Below, piece by piece: positions 53,973 to 62,421 of a stretch of 64,000 nucleotides of DNA. Every line of letters begins with the position of its first letter. Position 1 is the first letter of the stretch. The DNA is from Ascidiaceihabitans sp023955215 (GTDB taxonomy: Bacteria > Pseudomonadota > Alphaproteobacteria > Rhodobacterales > Rhodobacteraceae), in assembly GCA_943788345.1 (NCBI GenBank), contig CALSPX010000009.1:62001-126000 (forward strand), written 5' to 3'. The translations under genes were made by a program, and so were the position numbers. Below the pieces are notes generated by a model that ran no database searches, was not told the origin of the DNA, and saw only the letters and a program-made list of their open reading frames with translations.

Positions 53973-54026
53973 TGCCTAGCGAGGTGGGCGAGGCGACGCA
54001 AGAACCCTAAGGCAAGGTAAGTTAAA

Positions 54027-54467
54027 TCATGCAGGTGTGCGCGACGGGGCCATAACGGTTGCATCGCCAATGATGACGTTTTTGCCATCCACAGTGCAAA
54101 CGCAATCCAACTTTACGCGGCTTTTTTCGGGCTGGATGTCTGTCACGGTGACTTGCGCATGGACGGTGTCGCCGGGCCGAACAGGCGCCAGAAACTTGAG
54201 GTTTTGCGCCATGTAGATCGTGCCGTGACCCGGCAGTTGTTCCCCGATGACCGCAGAGATCAAAGCAGCGCTTAGCATCCCATGGGCGATACGGCCTTTA
54301 AACATGGTGTTTTGAGCGTATTCTTCATCGATATGGACGGGATTATGGTCTGTGCTGACTTTCGCGAACATCTCGATGTCGCCATCTGTGATGACCTTCT
54401 GCAAGCTGCGCGTCATACCCAGTTCGATGTCTTCAATAAAGATAGTGCCGCGAATGATGTCTTGCAT
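54027..54467 (-). CDS. MaoC family dehydratase
   Basis: This is a 146-residue hot-dog-fold enoyl-CoA hydratase of the MaoC/PhaJ type. The hydratase motif is DHNPVHIDEEYA, followed by GRIAHGMLSAALIS. AGGTGG five bases upstream decides ATG 54467 over an upstream GTG. It may link fatty-acid intermediates to polyhydroxybutyrate, but this is inference. Confidence 0.88.
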   Translation of the reverse strand: MQDIIRGTIFIEDIELGMTRSLQKVITDGDIEMFAKVSTDHNPVHIDEEYAQNTMFKGRIAHGMLSAALISAVIGEQLPGHGTIYMAQNLKFLAPVRPGDTVHAQVTVTDIQPEKSRVKLDCVCTVDGKNVIIGDATVMAPSRTPA

Positions 54468-54559
54468 GGTTGCCACCTAAGGTAATTATCGCAACCCTGT
54501 GTGGCTTGCGTTGTAACTTTATTACGCGCGCGGTGCGCGGTGACAAGTGGAAAAACAGC

Positions 54560-55432
54560 TTAGCGCAGGTGTCCAATTGTGAAGGTTGGGTTTGATTGCT
54601 CTGCTTCCAGATAGGCAGCCAACAACGCGGGATCAGGTTGTGTCACTGTTTTGGTTTCTGCAGCGGCTAGACCACCTGAGATGAACAGGGAGTCGATATC
54701 TTCGCCCATGGCCCCTTTGATGTCGGTGATGACACCGTCGCCAATCGCAAGGATTGCAGAGTCTGGCACATCGACGCCCAAGGCAAACAAGCGGCGGCGG
54801 GCAAGGTCATAGATGGGGGGGTGTGGTTTGCCGAAATACAGGCTTTCGCCACCCATTTCTGTATAAAGCTGGGCCAAAGCACCGGCGCACCATTCCCGCA
54901 CGTCGCCGCGATCCACAACAATGTCAGGGTTGGCGCACAGCAGTTTGAGGCCCATTTGCTTGGCCATCAAAAACTGCGGACGCATGGTTTCTGGGTCGGC
55001 CATAGAGTCTTGGGGGCCCATGCAAACAATGCCTGTTGCCTGTTCCAGCGGTACTTGGGTGATTTCCATCGGATCCTCAAGGACATCGATGGGATCAAAG
55101 AACGCTTGGTCGTGGGCTTCGCCGATAAACCAAACCTTGTCTCCGACCACGCCACGGTACATGGCAGAACGGGCGCTGTCGCCGGAGGTGGCGATTTCGT
55201 CCCACGCATCATCTGGCACGCCAAATGTCTTAAGTTGCAACAAAACACCTGCGCGTGGGCGCGGGGAGTTGGTGACAAGGATGACTTTGCCACCTTGTTT
55301 GCGATAGTCCTGCAACGCTTTCACGGCGTCGGGCAAAGCAGCCACACCGTTGTGAACGCAGCCCCATAAATCAACGAACAAGGCGTCATAGCGGGCAGAA
55401 ATTTCGCTAAGGTTTGTGATGATCTGGGACAT
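54560..55432 (-). CDS. TIGR01459 family HAD-type hydrolase
   Basis: This is a 290-residue HAD phosphatase of the NagD-like class IIA. The nucleophile motif is FVDLWGCVHNG (D21), motif II VTNSPRP, FGKPHPPIYDLA for the lysine, and IGDGVITDIKGA for the acidic pair. The first aspartate is followed by LWG rather than DxD. The substrate is unknown. It lies upstream of maoC on the same strand. Confidence 0.87.
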   Translation of the reverse strand: MSQIITNLSEISARYDALFVDLWGCVHNGVAALPDAVKALQDYRKQGGKVILVTNSPRPRAGVLLQLKTFGVPDDAWDEIATSGDSARSAMYRGVVGDKVWFIGEAHDQAFFDPIDVLEDPMEITQVPLEQATGIVCMGPQDSMADPETMRPQFLMAKQMGLKLLCANPDIVVDRGDVREWCAGALAQLYTEMGGESLYFGKPHPPIYDLARRRLFALGVDVPDSAILAIGDGVITDIKGAMGEDIDSLFISGGLAAAETKTVTQPDPALLAAYLEAEQSNPTFTIGHLR

Positions 55433-55505
55433 GTAATCGCTCCGGTATAAATGCGTTATTTGGTGTTTAGCGACCTGAACCAGAAGGGCAAAGGGCTAAA
55501 CGCAA

Positions 55506-55531
55506 AGGGCCGCCCAAAGATTGGCGGCCCT
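55506..55531 (-). terminator. Terminator-like hairpin after the pyrophosphatase gene
   Basis: A perfect 9-bp stem AGGGCCGCC / GGCGGCCCT lies about 50 bases past the pyrophosphatase stop. The T-run is short, so strength is uncertain. Confidence 0.55.
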
Positions 55532-55579
55532 GTATTGGTTTTATGTGTCGGGCGCGTGGCCCAAGGCAGTGCCCCGCCC

Positions 55580-56500
55580 TTAGACTTTAAGGTTCGGGAT
55601 GATCTGTTTTTTGCGGCTCATGATGCCAGGCAATACAACTGTGTCGCCCGTAACTGTCGCGCCAAAGCTTTTTTCAGCAACGGTTTTGACCAAGTCATTT
55701 GGCACCATCAATGTGGCCTCCTCGTTCAGGATGTCGACCACGAACAACAGAACCTCATCGGCACCATCTTCGGCAGCCACATCAACCATAGAGGCTATTA
55801 GGCTGTCTTTGCGGTCCAGAACCAGTTTCGGTGCAGTTGTTTCCAACACGGACACGCGGAACTGTTTGCCGTCTACTTTGAATTCTTTGCTGTCCATGCG
55901 CAGCAATTCTGCGTCTGAGAAGGCAGAGATGTCAGATTTGGCTTCAAACATTTCAGAGGCGTATGCAGAGATGTCGATGCCAAGGTCTTTGGCCAAATCA
56001 TGCGCAATCGCTTTGTCTTCTTGCGTTGTGGTTGGGGAACGGAATTCCAGCGTGTCGGACAAGATGCATGACAACATCGCGCCTTTTACGTCTGTTGGCA
56101 TTTGCGCCATGTCTTTGCCGATCATTTTCCACATGATTGTGGCTGTGCAGGCCAAAGGTTCGATGCGGATGTCGATTGGGCCTTTGGTTTCAAGGCCACC
56201 CACCAACTTGTGGTGGTCGATGATTGCTGTGATGTCGCAGTCATTGATGCCCGCTGGCAATTCAGCAGGGTTGTTTGTGTCAACGATGACGACAGGCGTG
56301 TCAGCCGCAACGTCAGATACGATTTCTGGCTTGTCCAAGTTCCAGCGCTTTAGCACGAACAACGCTTCGGTGTTTGGCTCGCCCAACAAGACTGGTTTAG
56401 CTGCAACGCCTTTGATCTCGTTCAGGTACCATGCCCAGATGATTGGGCTGCCTGTGCTGTCTGTGTCTGGTGATTTGTGGCCGAAAACGAGCGTTGTCAT
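55580..56500 (-). CDS. ppaC: Manganese-dependent inorganic pyrophosphatase
   Basis: This is a family II pyrophosphatase of the DHH superfamily. The 306-residue protein has the metal ligands FGHKSPDTDS, VDTNN and IIDHHKLVGG, and the C-terminal substrate motif MSRKKQIIPNL. Length is normal. It drives biosynthesis by removing pyrophosphate. Confidence 0.95.
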   Translation of the reverse strand: MTTLVFGHKSPDTDSTGSPIIWAWYLNEIKGVAAKPVLLGEPNTEALFVLKRWNLDKPEIVSDVAADTPVVIVDTNNPAELPAGINDCDITAIIDHHKLVGGLETKGPIDIRIEPLACTATIMWKMIGKDMAQMPTDVKGAMLSCILSDTLEFRSPTTTQEDKAIAHDLAKDLGIDISAYASEMFEAKSDISAFSDAELLRMDSKEFKVDGKQFRVSVLETTAPKLVLDRKDSLIASMVDVAAEDGADEVLLFVVDILNEEATLMVPNDLVKTVAEKSFGATVTGDTVVLPGIMSRKKQIIPNLKV

Positions 56501-56608
56501 GGGGACATTCCTGAATATATGTGCGAATTTTTTTGCCTTATAGGCGGCACATATCCACTTGTCACCATCTGAGCCTTGCTATGATGTCACATGCGCTATG
56601 CGCTGGGA

Positions 56609-56965
56609 TCATCCAAGGCCCAGTTCCGCCCGCTTCTTCTTTGTCAGCTTGGCGACGACCATGTCGTATGAATAGGTGATGTGATTGCGCTGTTCTGCAT
56701 CAGACAACCCCGGTTCGGCGTAATGTTGGATCCATTTCAACCCACGCGACGCAAGGTATGGGGCAGGGCGCAGGCCATCCATGTCGGGTAAAATTTGAAA
56801 CGCCATGTCCGATACCTTGAACGTAAATGCGGCATCGTTTTCGTGCCAGCCGCTTAGGGCATAAAGCTTGCCGCCAACTTTCCACACATCAGAATTGCCC
56901 CATTGGATCACATGGGTGGATTGGGGCAGGCTGGCGCAAAAGGCGTTGAATTCATCACGTGTCAT
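56609..56965 (-). CDS. MmcQ/YjbR family protein
   Basis: This is a 118-residue protein of the MmcQ/YjbR family: N-terminal helix with THVIQWGNSDVWKVGGKLYAL, then the DNA-binding-like fold FKVSDMAFQILPDM and RGLKWIQHY. The family is labelled DNA-binding from structure; its role is unclear. It is divergent from the DUF2161 gene. Confidence 0.88.
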   Translation of the reverse strand: MTRDEFNAFCASLPQSTHVIQWGNSDVWKVGGKLYALSGWHENDAAFTFKVSDMAFQILPDMDGLRPAPYLASRGLKWIQHYAEPGLSDAEQRNHITYSYDMVVAKLTKKKRAELGLG

Positions 56966-57018
56966 AACTTTAGTTTAGACGCTTGGGTTCTTAGCGCAAT
57001 TGCTGATAAGTTTTACCG

Positions 57019-57696
57019 ATGAACACACCACGCGAAACTGATCTGTACGGCCCCGTTAAATCCTTCCTTGAGGGGCAGGGATATGTTGTGAAATCCGAAG
57101 TGGGCGCGGCTGATGTGGTGGCTGTGCGCGGTGGTGAACCGCCACTGATTGTTGAGCTGAAACTGGGGTTTTCGCTGACCTTGGTGCATCAGTGTATCGC
57201 GCGCCTTGCTGTTTCGGACGAAGTTTACATGGCTGTGGCCACGGGCAAGGGCAAACCCTTTGCCAAATCCCTTAAGAACATGACGAAGCTGTGCCGCCGT
57301 TTGGGTTTGGGGCTGATCACCGTGCGCCTTAAGGATGCATTGGTGCAGGTGCATTGTGATCCTGGGCCTTATGCGCCGCGTAAATCCAAGAAACGCGAAG
57401 TGAAGATGTTGGCAGAATTTGCTCGCCGTGTCGGTGATCCCAATGATGGGGGTCAAACGCGGGTGGGACTGGTCACTGCCTATCGCCAAGATGCGCTAAA
57501 AATTGCGATGTATTTGTTTGAGGTCGGGGCCAGCAAGGGCGCGGATGTAGCGCGCGAAACTGGGGTTGAACGTGCAACGACCATGATGCGTGACGATCAC
57601 TATGGTTGGTTTGAAAAGGTCGAAAAGGGCGTGTACGGGCTTCGGCCCAAAGGGGCAGAAGCCGTCACCAACAGCGGGCAGGTTTTGGGCGGGTAA
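57019..57696 (+). CDS. DUF2161 family, predicted PD-(D/E)XK-type nuclease-like protein
   Basis: This 225-residue protein has a nuclease-like core in its first 50 residues: LYGPVKSFLEGQGYVVKSEV, then D32 in GAADVVAVRG and E47-L-K49 in LIVELKLG, which make the D...ExK signature. The second half has a winged-helix-like segment (GADVARETGVERATTMMRD). DUF2161 is annotated as putative PD-(D/E)XK phosphodiesterase; no target is known. No defence neighbours are seen. Confidence 0.82.
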   Translation: MNTPRETDLYGPVKSFLEGQGYVVKSEVGAADVVAVRGGEPPLIVELKLGFSLTLVHQCIARLAVSDEVYMAVATGKGKPFAKSLKNMTKLCRRLGLGLITVRLKDALVQVHCDPGPYAPRKSKKREVKMLAEFARRVGDPNDGGQTRVGLVTAYRQDALKIAMYLFEVGASKGADVARETGVERATTMMRDDHYGWFEKVEKGVYGLRPKGAEAVTNSGQVLGG

Positions 57697-57718
57697 CACC
57701 AGCCTAACCTAGTCCAGA

Positions 57719-58210
57719 CTAGTCCAGTTTGGAAAACGATTGCGGATAGACCAGTGTTTCACTTGGCGCACTGGATCCCTCACCAGCCAGCATCGTGTGG
57801 CTGATTGGATAGGGAGAGGTCAAATTCGCCCCGCGTGCGGCCGAAAATCCAGCGCGTTCGTAAAACGGCACACCGCCCAAAACGACCACGGTGGATTTGC
57901 TAAGGCGCGCCCATTCGGTCAGCATCCCCATCATCCGTGTGCCATAGCGGCGTCCCTGAATATCGGGGGCAACCGCAACAGGCGCAAGGCATAGCCACTT
58001 TTTCGGGGCGACCATTTTGGACAGCGCATAATAGCCCACGATCCGGTCCCCCATTGGAAGGACCGTTTCGCCTGCAATTTGGCCGGATTTGCGCAAATTA
58101 TGCACCAGATCTGCCTCAGCCCCTGTTTCAAATGCCGCGCGAAGCAGTGCATCAACGGCGTCTTCTTCGCCTCTGCGCATTTCACGCGCGTGATCAGGGA
58201 ACTCTAACAT
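57719..58210 (-). CDS. GNAT family N-acetyltransferase
   Basis: This is a 163-residue GNAT protein with the acetyl-CoA loop VAPDIQGRRYGTRMMG and the late motif VVLGGVPFYERAGFSAARG. Its start overlaps the rpiB stop by one base. The acceptor is unknown. Confidence 0.88.
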   Translation of the reverse strand: MLEFPDHAREMRRGEEDAVDALLRAAFETGAEADLVHNLRKSGQIAGETVLPMGDRIVGYYALSKMVAPKKWLCLAPVAVAPDIQGRRYGTRMMGMLTEWARLSKSTVVVLGGVPFYERAGFSAARGANLTSPYPISHTMLAGEGSSAPSETLVYPQSFSKLD

Positions 58211-58659
58211 TAGCCTTCGATCGCAGTGATCATATCGACGCGTGTGCCGTGACGACCACCTTCAAATTCGGCGTCTAGGAACGCATCGACGATCTCAAGG
58301 GCGAGGCCCATGCCGATGACCCGCGCGCCCAGCGACAGCATATTCGCATCGTTATGCTCGCGGATCATGCGGGCTGAGAATGTGTCGGAGCAAACGCCAC
58401 ACCGGATGCCTTTGACCTTGTTCGCGGCCATCATGATGCCTTGACCCGTGCCACATAGAATGACGCCCAACTGGCAATCGCCAGAGGCTACTTTGCGTGC
58501 CGCCGCTTCGCCGTGTGTGGGGTAGTTGGTGCTTTCATTGGTGGTCGGGCCGATGTCTTCCACCTCAAAACCTTTGGCTTCGATATGTGCGGCGATGGAG
58601 CGGCGCATTGGAATGTCGGCGTGGTCGCTAGAAACGATGATGCGGGTTTTGGAGGTCAT
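58210..58659 (-). CDS. rpiB: Ribose 5-phosphate isomerase B
   Basis: RpiB interconverts ribose 5-phosphate and ribulose 5-phosphate. The 149-residue protein has SSDHADIPMR, the catalytic Cys in CGTGQGIMMAANK, and SDTFSARMIREHNDANMLSLGAR. ATG 58659 gives the usual family length; the frame extends ten codons upstream. Confidence 0.94.
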   Translation of the reverse strand: MTSKTRIIVSSDHADIPMRRSIAAHIEAKGFEVEDIGPTTNESTNYPTHGEAAARKVASGDCQLGVILCGTGQGIMMAANKVKGIRCGVCSDTFSARMIREHNDANMLSLGARVIGMGLALEIVDAFLDAEFEGGRHGTRVDMITAIEG

Positions 58660-59033
58660 GGGTATGGGGCTTTCTGTTTGGCGGTGCATGTAGGCTTTTG
58701 GTATGGTCTCAAAATAGAGAGATGGGCAATAATTAAATGTTTCTTACCCGAAAAGTTGTTTGGCTGATAAAACTCTCATTTGGTTATTGGGGATGTCTGA
58801 AGAGGGCGTGAATACCCAGCCCTTCGGATGGTTCACCAGAAAATCGGCCGTTACCAATGCAATGGGTCAACACTGGCTGCGATCCCAAACGGGGTGCGCG
58901 ATGTTTACATCATTTCTGTATTTCAAAATCCATGCTTTTTCATACCCCAGCCGAAGTCGTTTTTGGGCTAGACCGTTGCGCGGACATGTTATCCATTTAG
59001 TGTGGAATAGATCATTCGAAATGGAGTTTTATT
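58660..59033. other. Intergenic region between rpiB and the oxygenase-like gene
   Basis: These 374 bases hold no gene I can support. A frame starting at 58793 is open but runs into the next gene out of frame and has no ribosome-binding site. GGAG at 59021-59024 is the ribosome-binding site of the next gene. Confidence 0.5.
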
Positions 59034-60038
59034 GTGACCGGATACCTCGCAGCGCCTTTGGCTTTTCCCGACAGTTCACCCCGCGGGTTCACGATGTTGG
59101 AGGATGAGCCGCAATTTGACCCGGTACGTCATTTGCAGATTGAGTATCCCACGGATGTTCTGTCGTTGGCCGAATTGGGTTATTCTGACGAGGAGATTGC
59201 GGAATGTCCTACAGATTTTGCTGTCACCTCCATTTTCCGCATCCTAAGCGATGAAGGGATTGCTGCGATGCTGGAAACGGCACGTAAGTTGGAGCAGTTA
59301 CCACCAGCAATGCGCGGATTGCCCGAAACGTTCGGGGTGGTGTGTATCGGTCAAGGTTCTTGCGCGATCTTTGCCAGTGCGAAGAACTAACTGAAAGCTT
59401 GTCAAAGATATGCGGCATCCCGTTGCTGCCCCCACACCCTGCCCCACCAATTGGGCCATCTGAATTACAACCCGCTTGAGGTGGGAGAGAATGTCGACAA
59501 ATGGCATGTCGATACGCTGCGCATCGATTTCGTGATGTTCGTGACGGACCCAAAGTTAGTTGTTGGGGGGGAGTTTGAATATTATCGCGGGACAAAGCAT
59601 GAAGTTGCTCAGTTGAGCGCCGCCGGAGAGCCACTGGACCCAAGCAAGATCGTTGCTCCGGATATGCCGGGCCCTGGGTATGCCGTTTTGCAGCAGGGTA
59701 ATATGGTGGTGCACCGCGCCAAAGGGCTACGTGAGGCAGGTGAGCGGATCACGATGGTGAACGGTTATGTCCCAAGAGACATCTCTTTTCCTGATTTTTC
59801 CCGATTTGATCAGCTGTATTTGGTCGATCCCAAGGATGTGGCTGCAAGTGAATATACGCGTCACATGTCGTGGATGGCACGCGAACGACTGTCCGCTGAC
59901 TTGGATAGTTTTGCCTTTAGTGAAGATAAAGAAGCTATGGCTGAAAAGTTCGAACAACTGGCCGATTTGATGGCTGCGACGGCCAAAGACCTACGTGAAG
60001 CAGGCAGAGCGAAGGTTGAGCACTTTGGCGATGGTTGA
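59034..60038 (+). pseudogene. 2-oxoglutarate/Fe(II) oxygenase-like protein, double frameshift
   Basis: Start is GTG 59034 with GGAG ten bases upstream. The first 88 residues read in frame up to LETARKLEQ; the middle reads TTSNARIARNVRGGVYRSRF and on to SKICGIPLLP in the next frame; the end (HTLPHQLGHLNYNPLEVGEN) returns to the first. One lost T at 59298-59299 and one extra C in the run 59429-59433 explain both. The repaired 334-residue protein has H-x-D in KWHVDTLRIDF and a distal H and R in NMVVHRAKG and ERITMVNGYV, the facial triad and 2-oxoglutarate contact of this superfamily. No close named relative was recognised. Confidence 0.7.
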
Positions 60039-60063
60039 TCGGTAACTTGGTCCGTCCAAAAGC

Positions 60064-60138
60064 AAAAGGGGCTGCCAAATAGGCAGCCCCTTTCGATAAT
60101 TACAGCTAAGAACAATTTCCCCGAAGGGAAAGTTGTTC
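60064..60138 (-). terminator. Double hairpin terminator after groEL
   Basis: On the minus strand groEL is followed by AAGAACAACTTTCCC-type hairpin (60108-60138) and then AAAGGGGCTGCC / GGCAGCCCCTTT (60065-60093) with a T-rich tail. The second also serves the rightward oxygenase gene. Confidence 0.85.
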
Positions 60139-61779
60139 TTACATCATGCCGCCCATGCCGCCCATGTCAGGCATGCCGCCTGGTGCGCCGCCGTCTTTGG
60201 ATGGACGATCAGCAACCATTGCTTCGGTTGTGATCAACAAGGATGCAACAGATGCTGCGTCTTGAAGTGCTGTACGAACAACTTTGGCCGGATCGATAAC
60301 GCCGAATGCGAACATGTCACCATATTCTTCAGTTTGTGCGTTAAAGCCGAATGTCAGGTCGTCGCTCTCGCGGATTTTGCCCGCAACAACAGCACCGTCA
60401 ACACCAGCGTTCTCAGCGATCTGACGCAAAGGCGCTTCGATTGCTTTACGAACGATAGAGATACCAACGTCTTGGTCGTTGTTTGCACCAGTAAGGCCAG
60501 CCAATTTCTTAGCAGCTTGAACCAGAGCAACACCACCACCAACAACGATACCTTCTTGAACAGCGGCACGTGTCGCGTTCAATGCATCGTCAACGCGGTC
60601 TTTGCGTTCTTTAACTTCAGTTTCAGTCATGCCACCAACGCGGATAACAGCAACACCACCAGCCAATTTGGCTACGCGTTCTTGCAGTTTTTCACGATCG
60701 TAATCTGAATCTGTCTCTTCGATTTGCTGACGGATTTGAGTCACGCGCGCTTCGATTTCAGCTTTGTCGCCGTTGCCATCGATGATTGTTGTTTCATCTT
60801 TGGTGATGTTGACGCGCTTGGCAGTGCCCAGCATGTCCATCGTAGCGGATTCTAGCTTCATACCCAACTCTTCGGAGATCACTTGACCGCCCGTTAGGAT
60901 CGCGATGTCTTGCAACATGGCTTTGCGACGATCGCCGAAACCAGGTGCCTTAACAGCTGCGATTTTCAAGCCGCCGCGCAATTTGTTCACAACCAAAGTT
61001 GCCAATGCTTCGCCCTCAACATCTTCTGAGATGATCATAAGTGGCTTTTGCGATTGGATGATTTGCTCGAGCAATGGGACCAATGACTGCAAAGAAGAAA
61101 GCTTCTTCTCGTGCAACAAGATCATGCAGTCTTCCAACTCAACCGTCATTTTGTCAGCGTTTGTGACAAAGTAAGGTGAAAGGTAGCCGCGGTCGAATTG
61201 CATGCCTTCAACAACATCAGTCTCAGTTTCAAGACCTTTGTTCTCTTCAACAGTGATAACGCCTTCGTTGCCAACTTTTTGCATCGCGTCTGCGATCTGA
61301 CGACCGATTTCTGCTTCGCCGTTTGCTGAGATGGTGCCGACTTGGGCAACTTCGTCTGTGTCTTTAACTTCACGTGACGCTGCTTTGATCGCTTCAACAA
61401 CTGTCTTAGTTGCCATGTCGATGCCGCGCTTAAGATCCATTGGGTTCATGCCAGCCGCTACAGACTTCATGCCCTCTTTAACGATTGCTTGCGCCAAAAC
61501 TGTTGCGGTTGTTGTACCGTCGCCAGCTTCGTCATTGGTACGGGAAGCAACTTCCTTAACCATTTGTGCGCCCATGTTTTCGAACTTGTCTTCTAGTTCG
61601 ATTTCTTTCGCCACGGATACACCATCTTTGGTGATGCGCGGTGCGCCGAAAGATTTGTCCAAGACAACGTTACGACCCTTTGGGCCCAATGTTACTTTGA
61701 CAGCATCCGCTAGAATGTTCACGCCTGTGAGCATACGATTGCGAGCGTCTGTGCCGAACTTTACGTCCTTACCAGCCAT
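60139..61779 (-). CDS. groL: Chaperonin GroEL
   Basis: GroEL is the 60-kDa chaperonin ring. The 546-residue protein has TLGPKGRNVVLDKSFG, the ATP-binding GDGTTTATVLAQ, and the C-terminal GGM tail (GGAPGGMPDMGGMGGMM). It follows groES by 78 bases under shared CIRCE control. Confidence 0.98.
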   Translation of the reverse strand: MAGKDVKFGTDARNRMLTGVNILADAVKVTLGPKGRNVVLDKSFGAPRITKDGVSVAKEIELEDKFENMGAQMVKEVASRTNDEAGDGTTTATVLAQAIVKEGMKSVAAGMNPMDLKRGIDMATKTVVEAIKAASREVKDTDEVAQVGTISANGEAEIGRQIADAMQKVGNEGVITVEENKGLETETDVVEGMQFDRGYLSPYFVTNADKMTVELEDCMILLHEKKLSSLQSLVPLLEQIIQSQKPLMIISEDVEGEALATLVVNKLRGGLKIAAVKAPGFGDRRKAMLQDIAILTGGQVISEELGMKLESATMDMLGTAKRVNITKDETTIIDGNGDKAEIEARVTQIRQQIEETDSDYDREKLQERVAKLAGGVAVIRVGGMTETEVKERKDRVDDALNATRAAVQEGIVVGGGVALVQAAKKLAGLTGANNDQDVGISIVRKAIEAPLRQIAENAGVDGAVVAGKIRESDDLTFGFNAQTEEYGDMFAFGVIDPAKVVRTALQDAASVASLLITTEAMVADRPSKDGGAPGGMPDMGGMGGMM

Positions 61780-61857
61780 GTGATAATCTCCTTAAGAGTA
61801 TTCAATAAATTAGGGTAGGGCGGGGATGATCCCGCACCGGTTTTCGCAAGCGATTGC

Positions 61858-62145
61858 TTAGGAAAGGATACCCATGATGTCGGATTCTTTCATCATCAAC
61901 AGGTCTTCGCCGTCGACAGTGATTTCTGTACCGTTCCATTTGCCAAACAGGACTTTGTCGCCTGCTTTAACATCCATAGCGACCAATTCGCCGTTGTCTT
62001 TACGGGCGCCTGGGCCTGTAGATACAACTTCGCCTTCGCTTGGTTTTTCTTTCGCGCTTTCTGGGATGTACAATCCACCAGCAGTTTTTTCTTCGCCTTC
62101 AGTGCGGCGAACCAGCACACGGTCGTGAAGCGGTGTTAATGCCAT
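61858..62145 (-). CDS. groS: Co-chaperonin GroES
   Basis: GroES is the lid of the chaperonin. The 95-residue protein has the LHDRVLVRR start, the mobile loop EGEEKTAGGLYIPESAKEK and the C-terminal DLLMMKESDIMGIL. GGAG precedes ATG 62145; the frame extends eight codons upstream through the leader. It is first in the groES-groEL operon. Confidence 0.97.
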   Translation of the reverse strand: MALTPLHDRVLVRRTEGEEKTAGGLYIPESAKEKPSEGEVVSTGPGARKDNGELVAMDVKAGDKVLFGKWNGTEITVDGEDLLMMKESDIMGILS

Positions 62146-62199
62146 TTGTAATAGCTCCTTAAAGCTCAAATTCTATTCCTTACCCCTCTAAGGGGGCCG

Positions 62200-62226
62200 T
62201 TATCACTCAACAGGTTCGAGTGATAA
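62200..62226 (-). promoter_or_regulatory. CIRCE-type HrcA operator
   Basis: TTATCACTC-N9-GAGTGATAA is a perfect dyad. The consensus CIRCE is TTAGCACTC-N9-GAGTGCTAA; both arms change at the mirror position, so symmetry is kept. It starts seven bases downstream of the -10 box, as expected for HrcA repression of groESL. Confidence 0.88.
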
Positions 62227-62233
62227 CGAAGGA

Positions 62234-62262
62234 TAGGTAGGGAGTGAAATAGACGGAGTCAA
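62234..62262 (-). promoter_or_regulatory. groESL promoter
   Basis: On the minus strand TTGACT (62257-62262), a 17-base spacer, and TACCTA (62234-62239). The start of transcription would fall at the edge of the CIRCE element. Confidence 0.75.
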
Positions 62263-62351
62263 TGAGGTAGGTCAGGAAAATTTTAGGTAAGCGGGGAATG
62301 GGGCATTTAACGAGGGCAAAGTGGCCTCAGGCAATCGGCTATGTCCGGCTC

Positions 62352-62405
62352 CGTAGGGTGGGATTTATCCCGCCAAGCCATCGGCGGGGAGAACCCCGCC
62401 CTACG
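62352..62405. repeat. REP-like GC-rich palindrome
   Basis: A 54-base imperfect inverted repeat: CGTAGGGTGGGATTTATCC and its near-complement ending CCCCGCCCTACG, around a short centre. Such GTAGGGTGGG-type elements occur as dispersed repeats in several proteobacteria. It lies just past the 3' end of the Imm11-like gene. Confidence 0.65.
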
Positions 62406-62421
62406 CTTAATGAAGCTATTT

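Noticed and set aside
58793..59107. Open frame upstream of the oxygenase-like gene
   Set aside because: There is no ribosome-binding site or family similarity, and it overlaps the next gene in another frame.
62211..62226. T-loop-like GGTTCGAGT suggesting a tRNA
   Set aside because: It is part of the CIRCE dyad; no acceptor stem, D-loop or anticodon stem can be folded around it.
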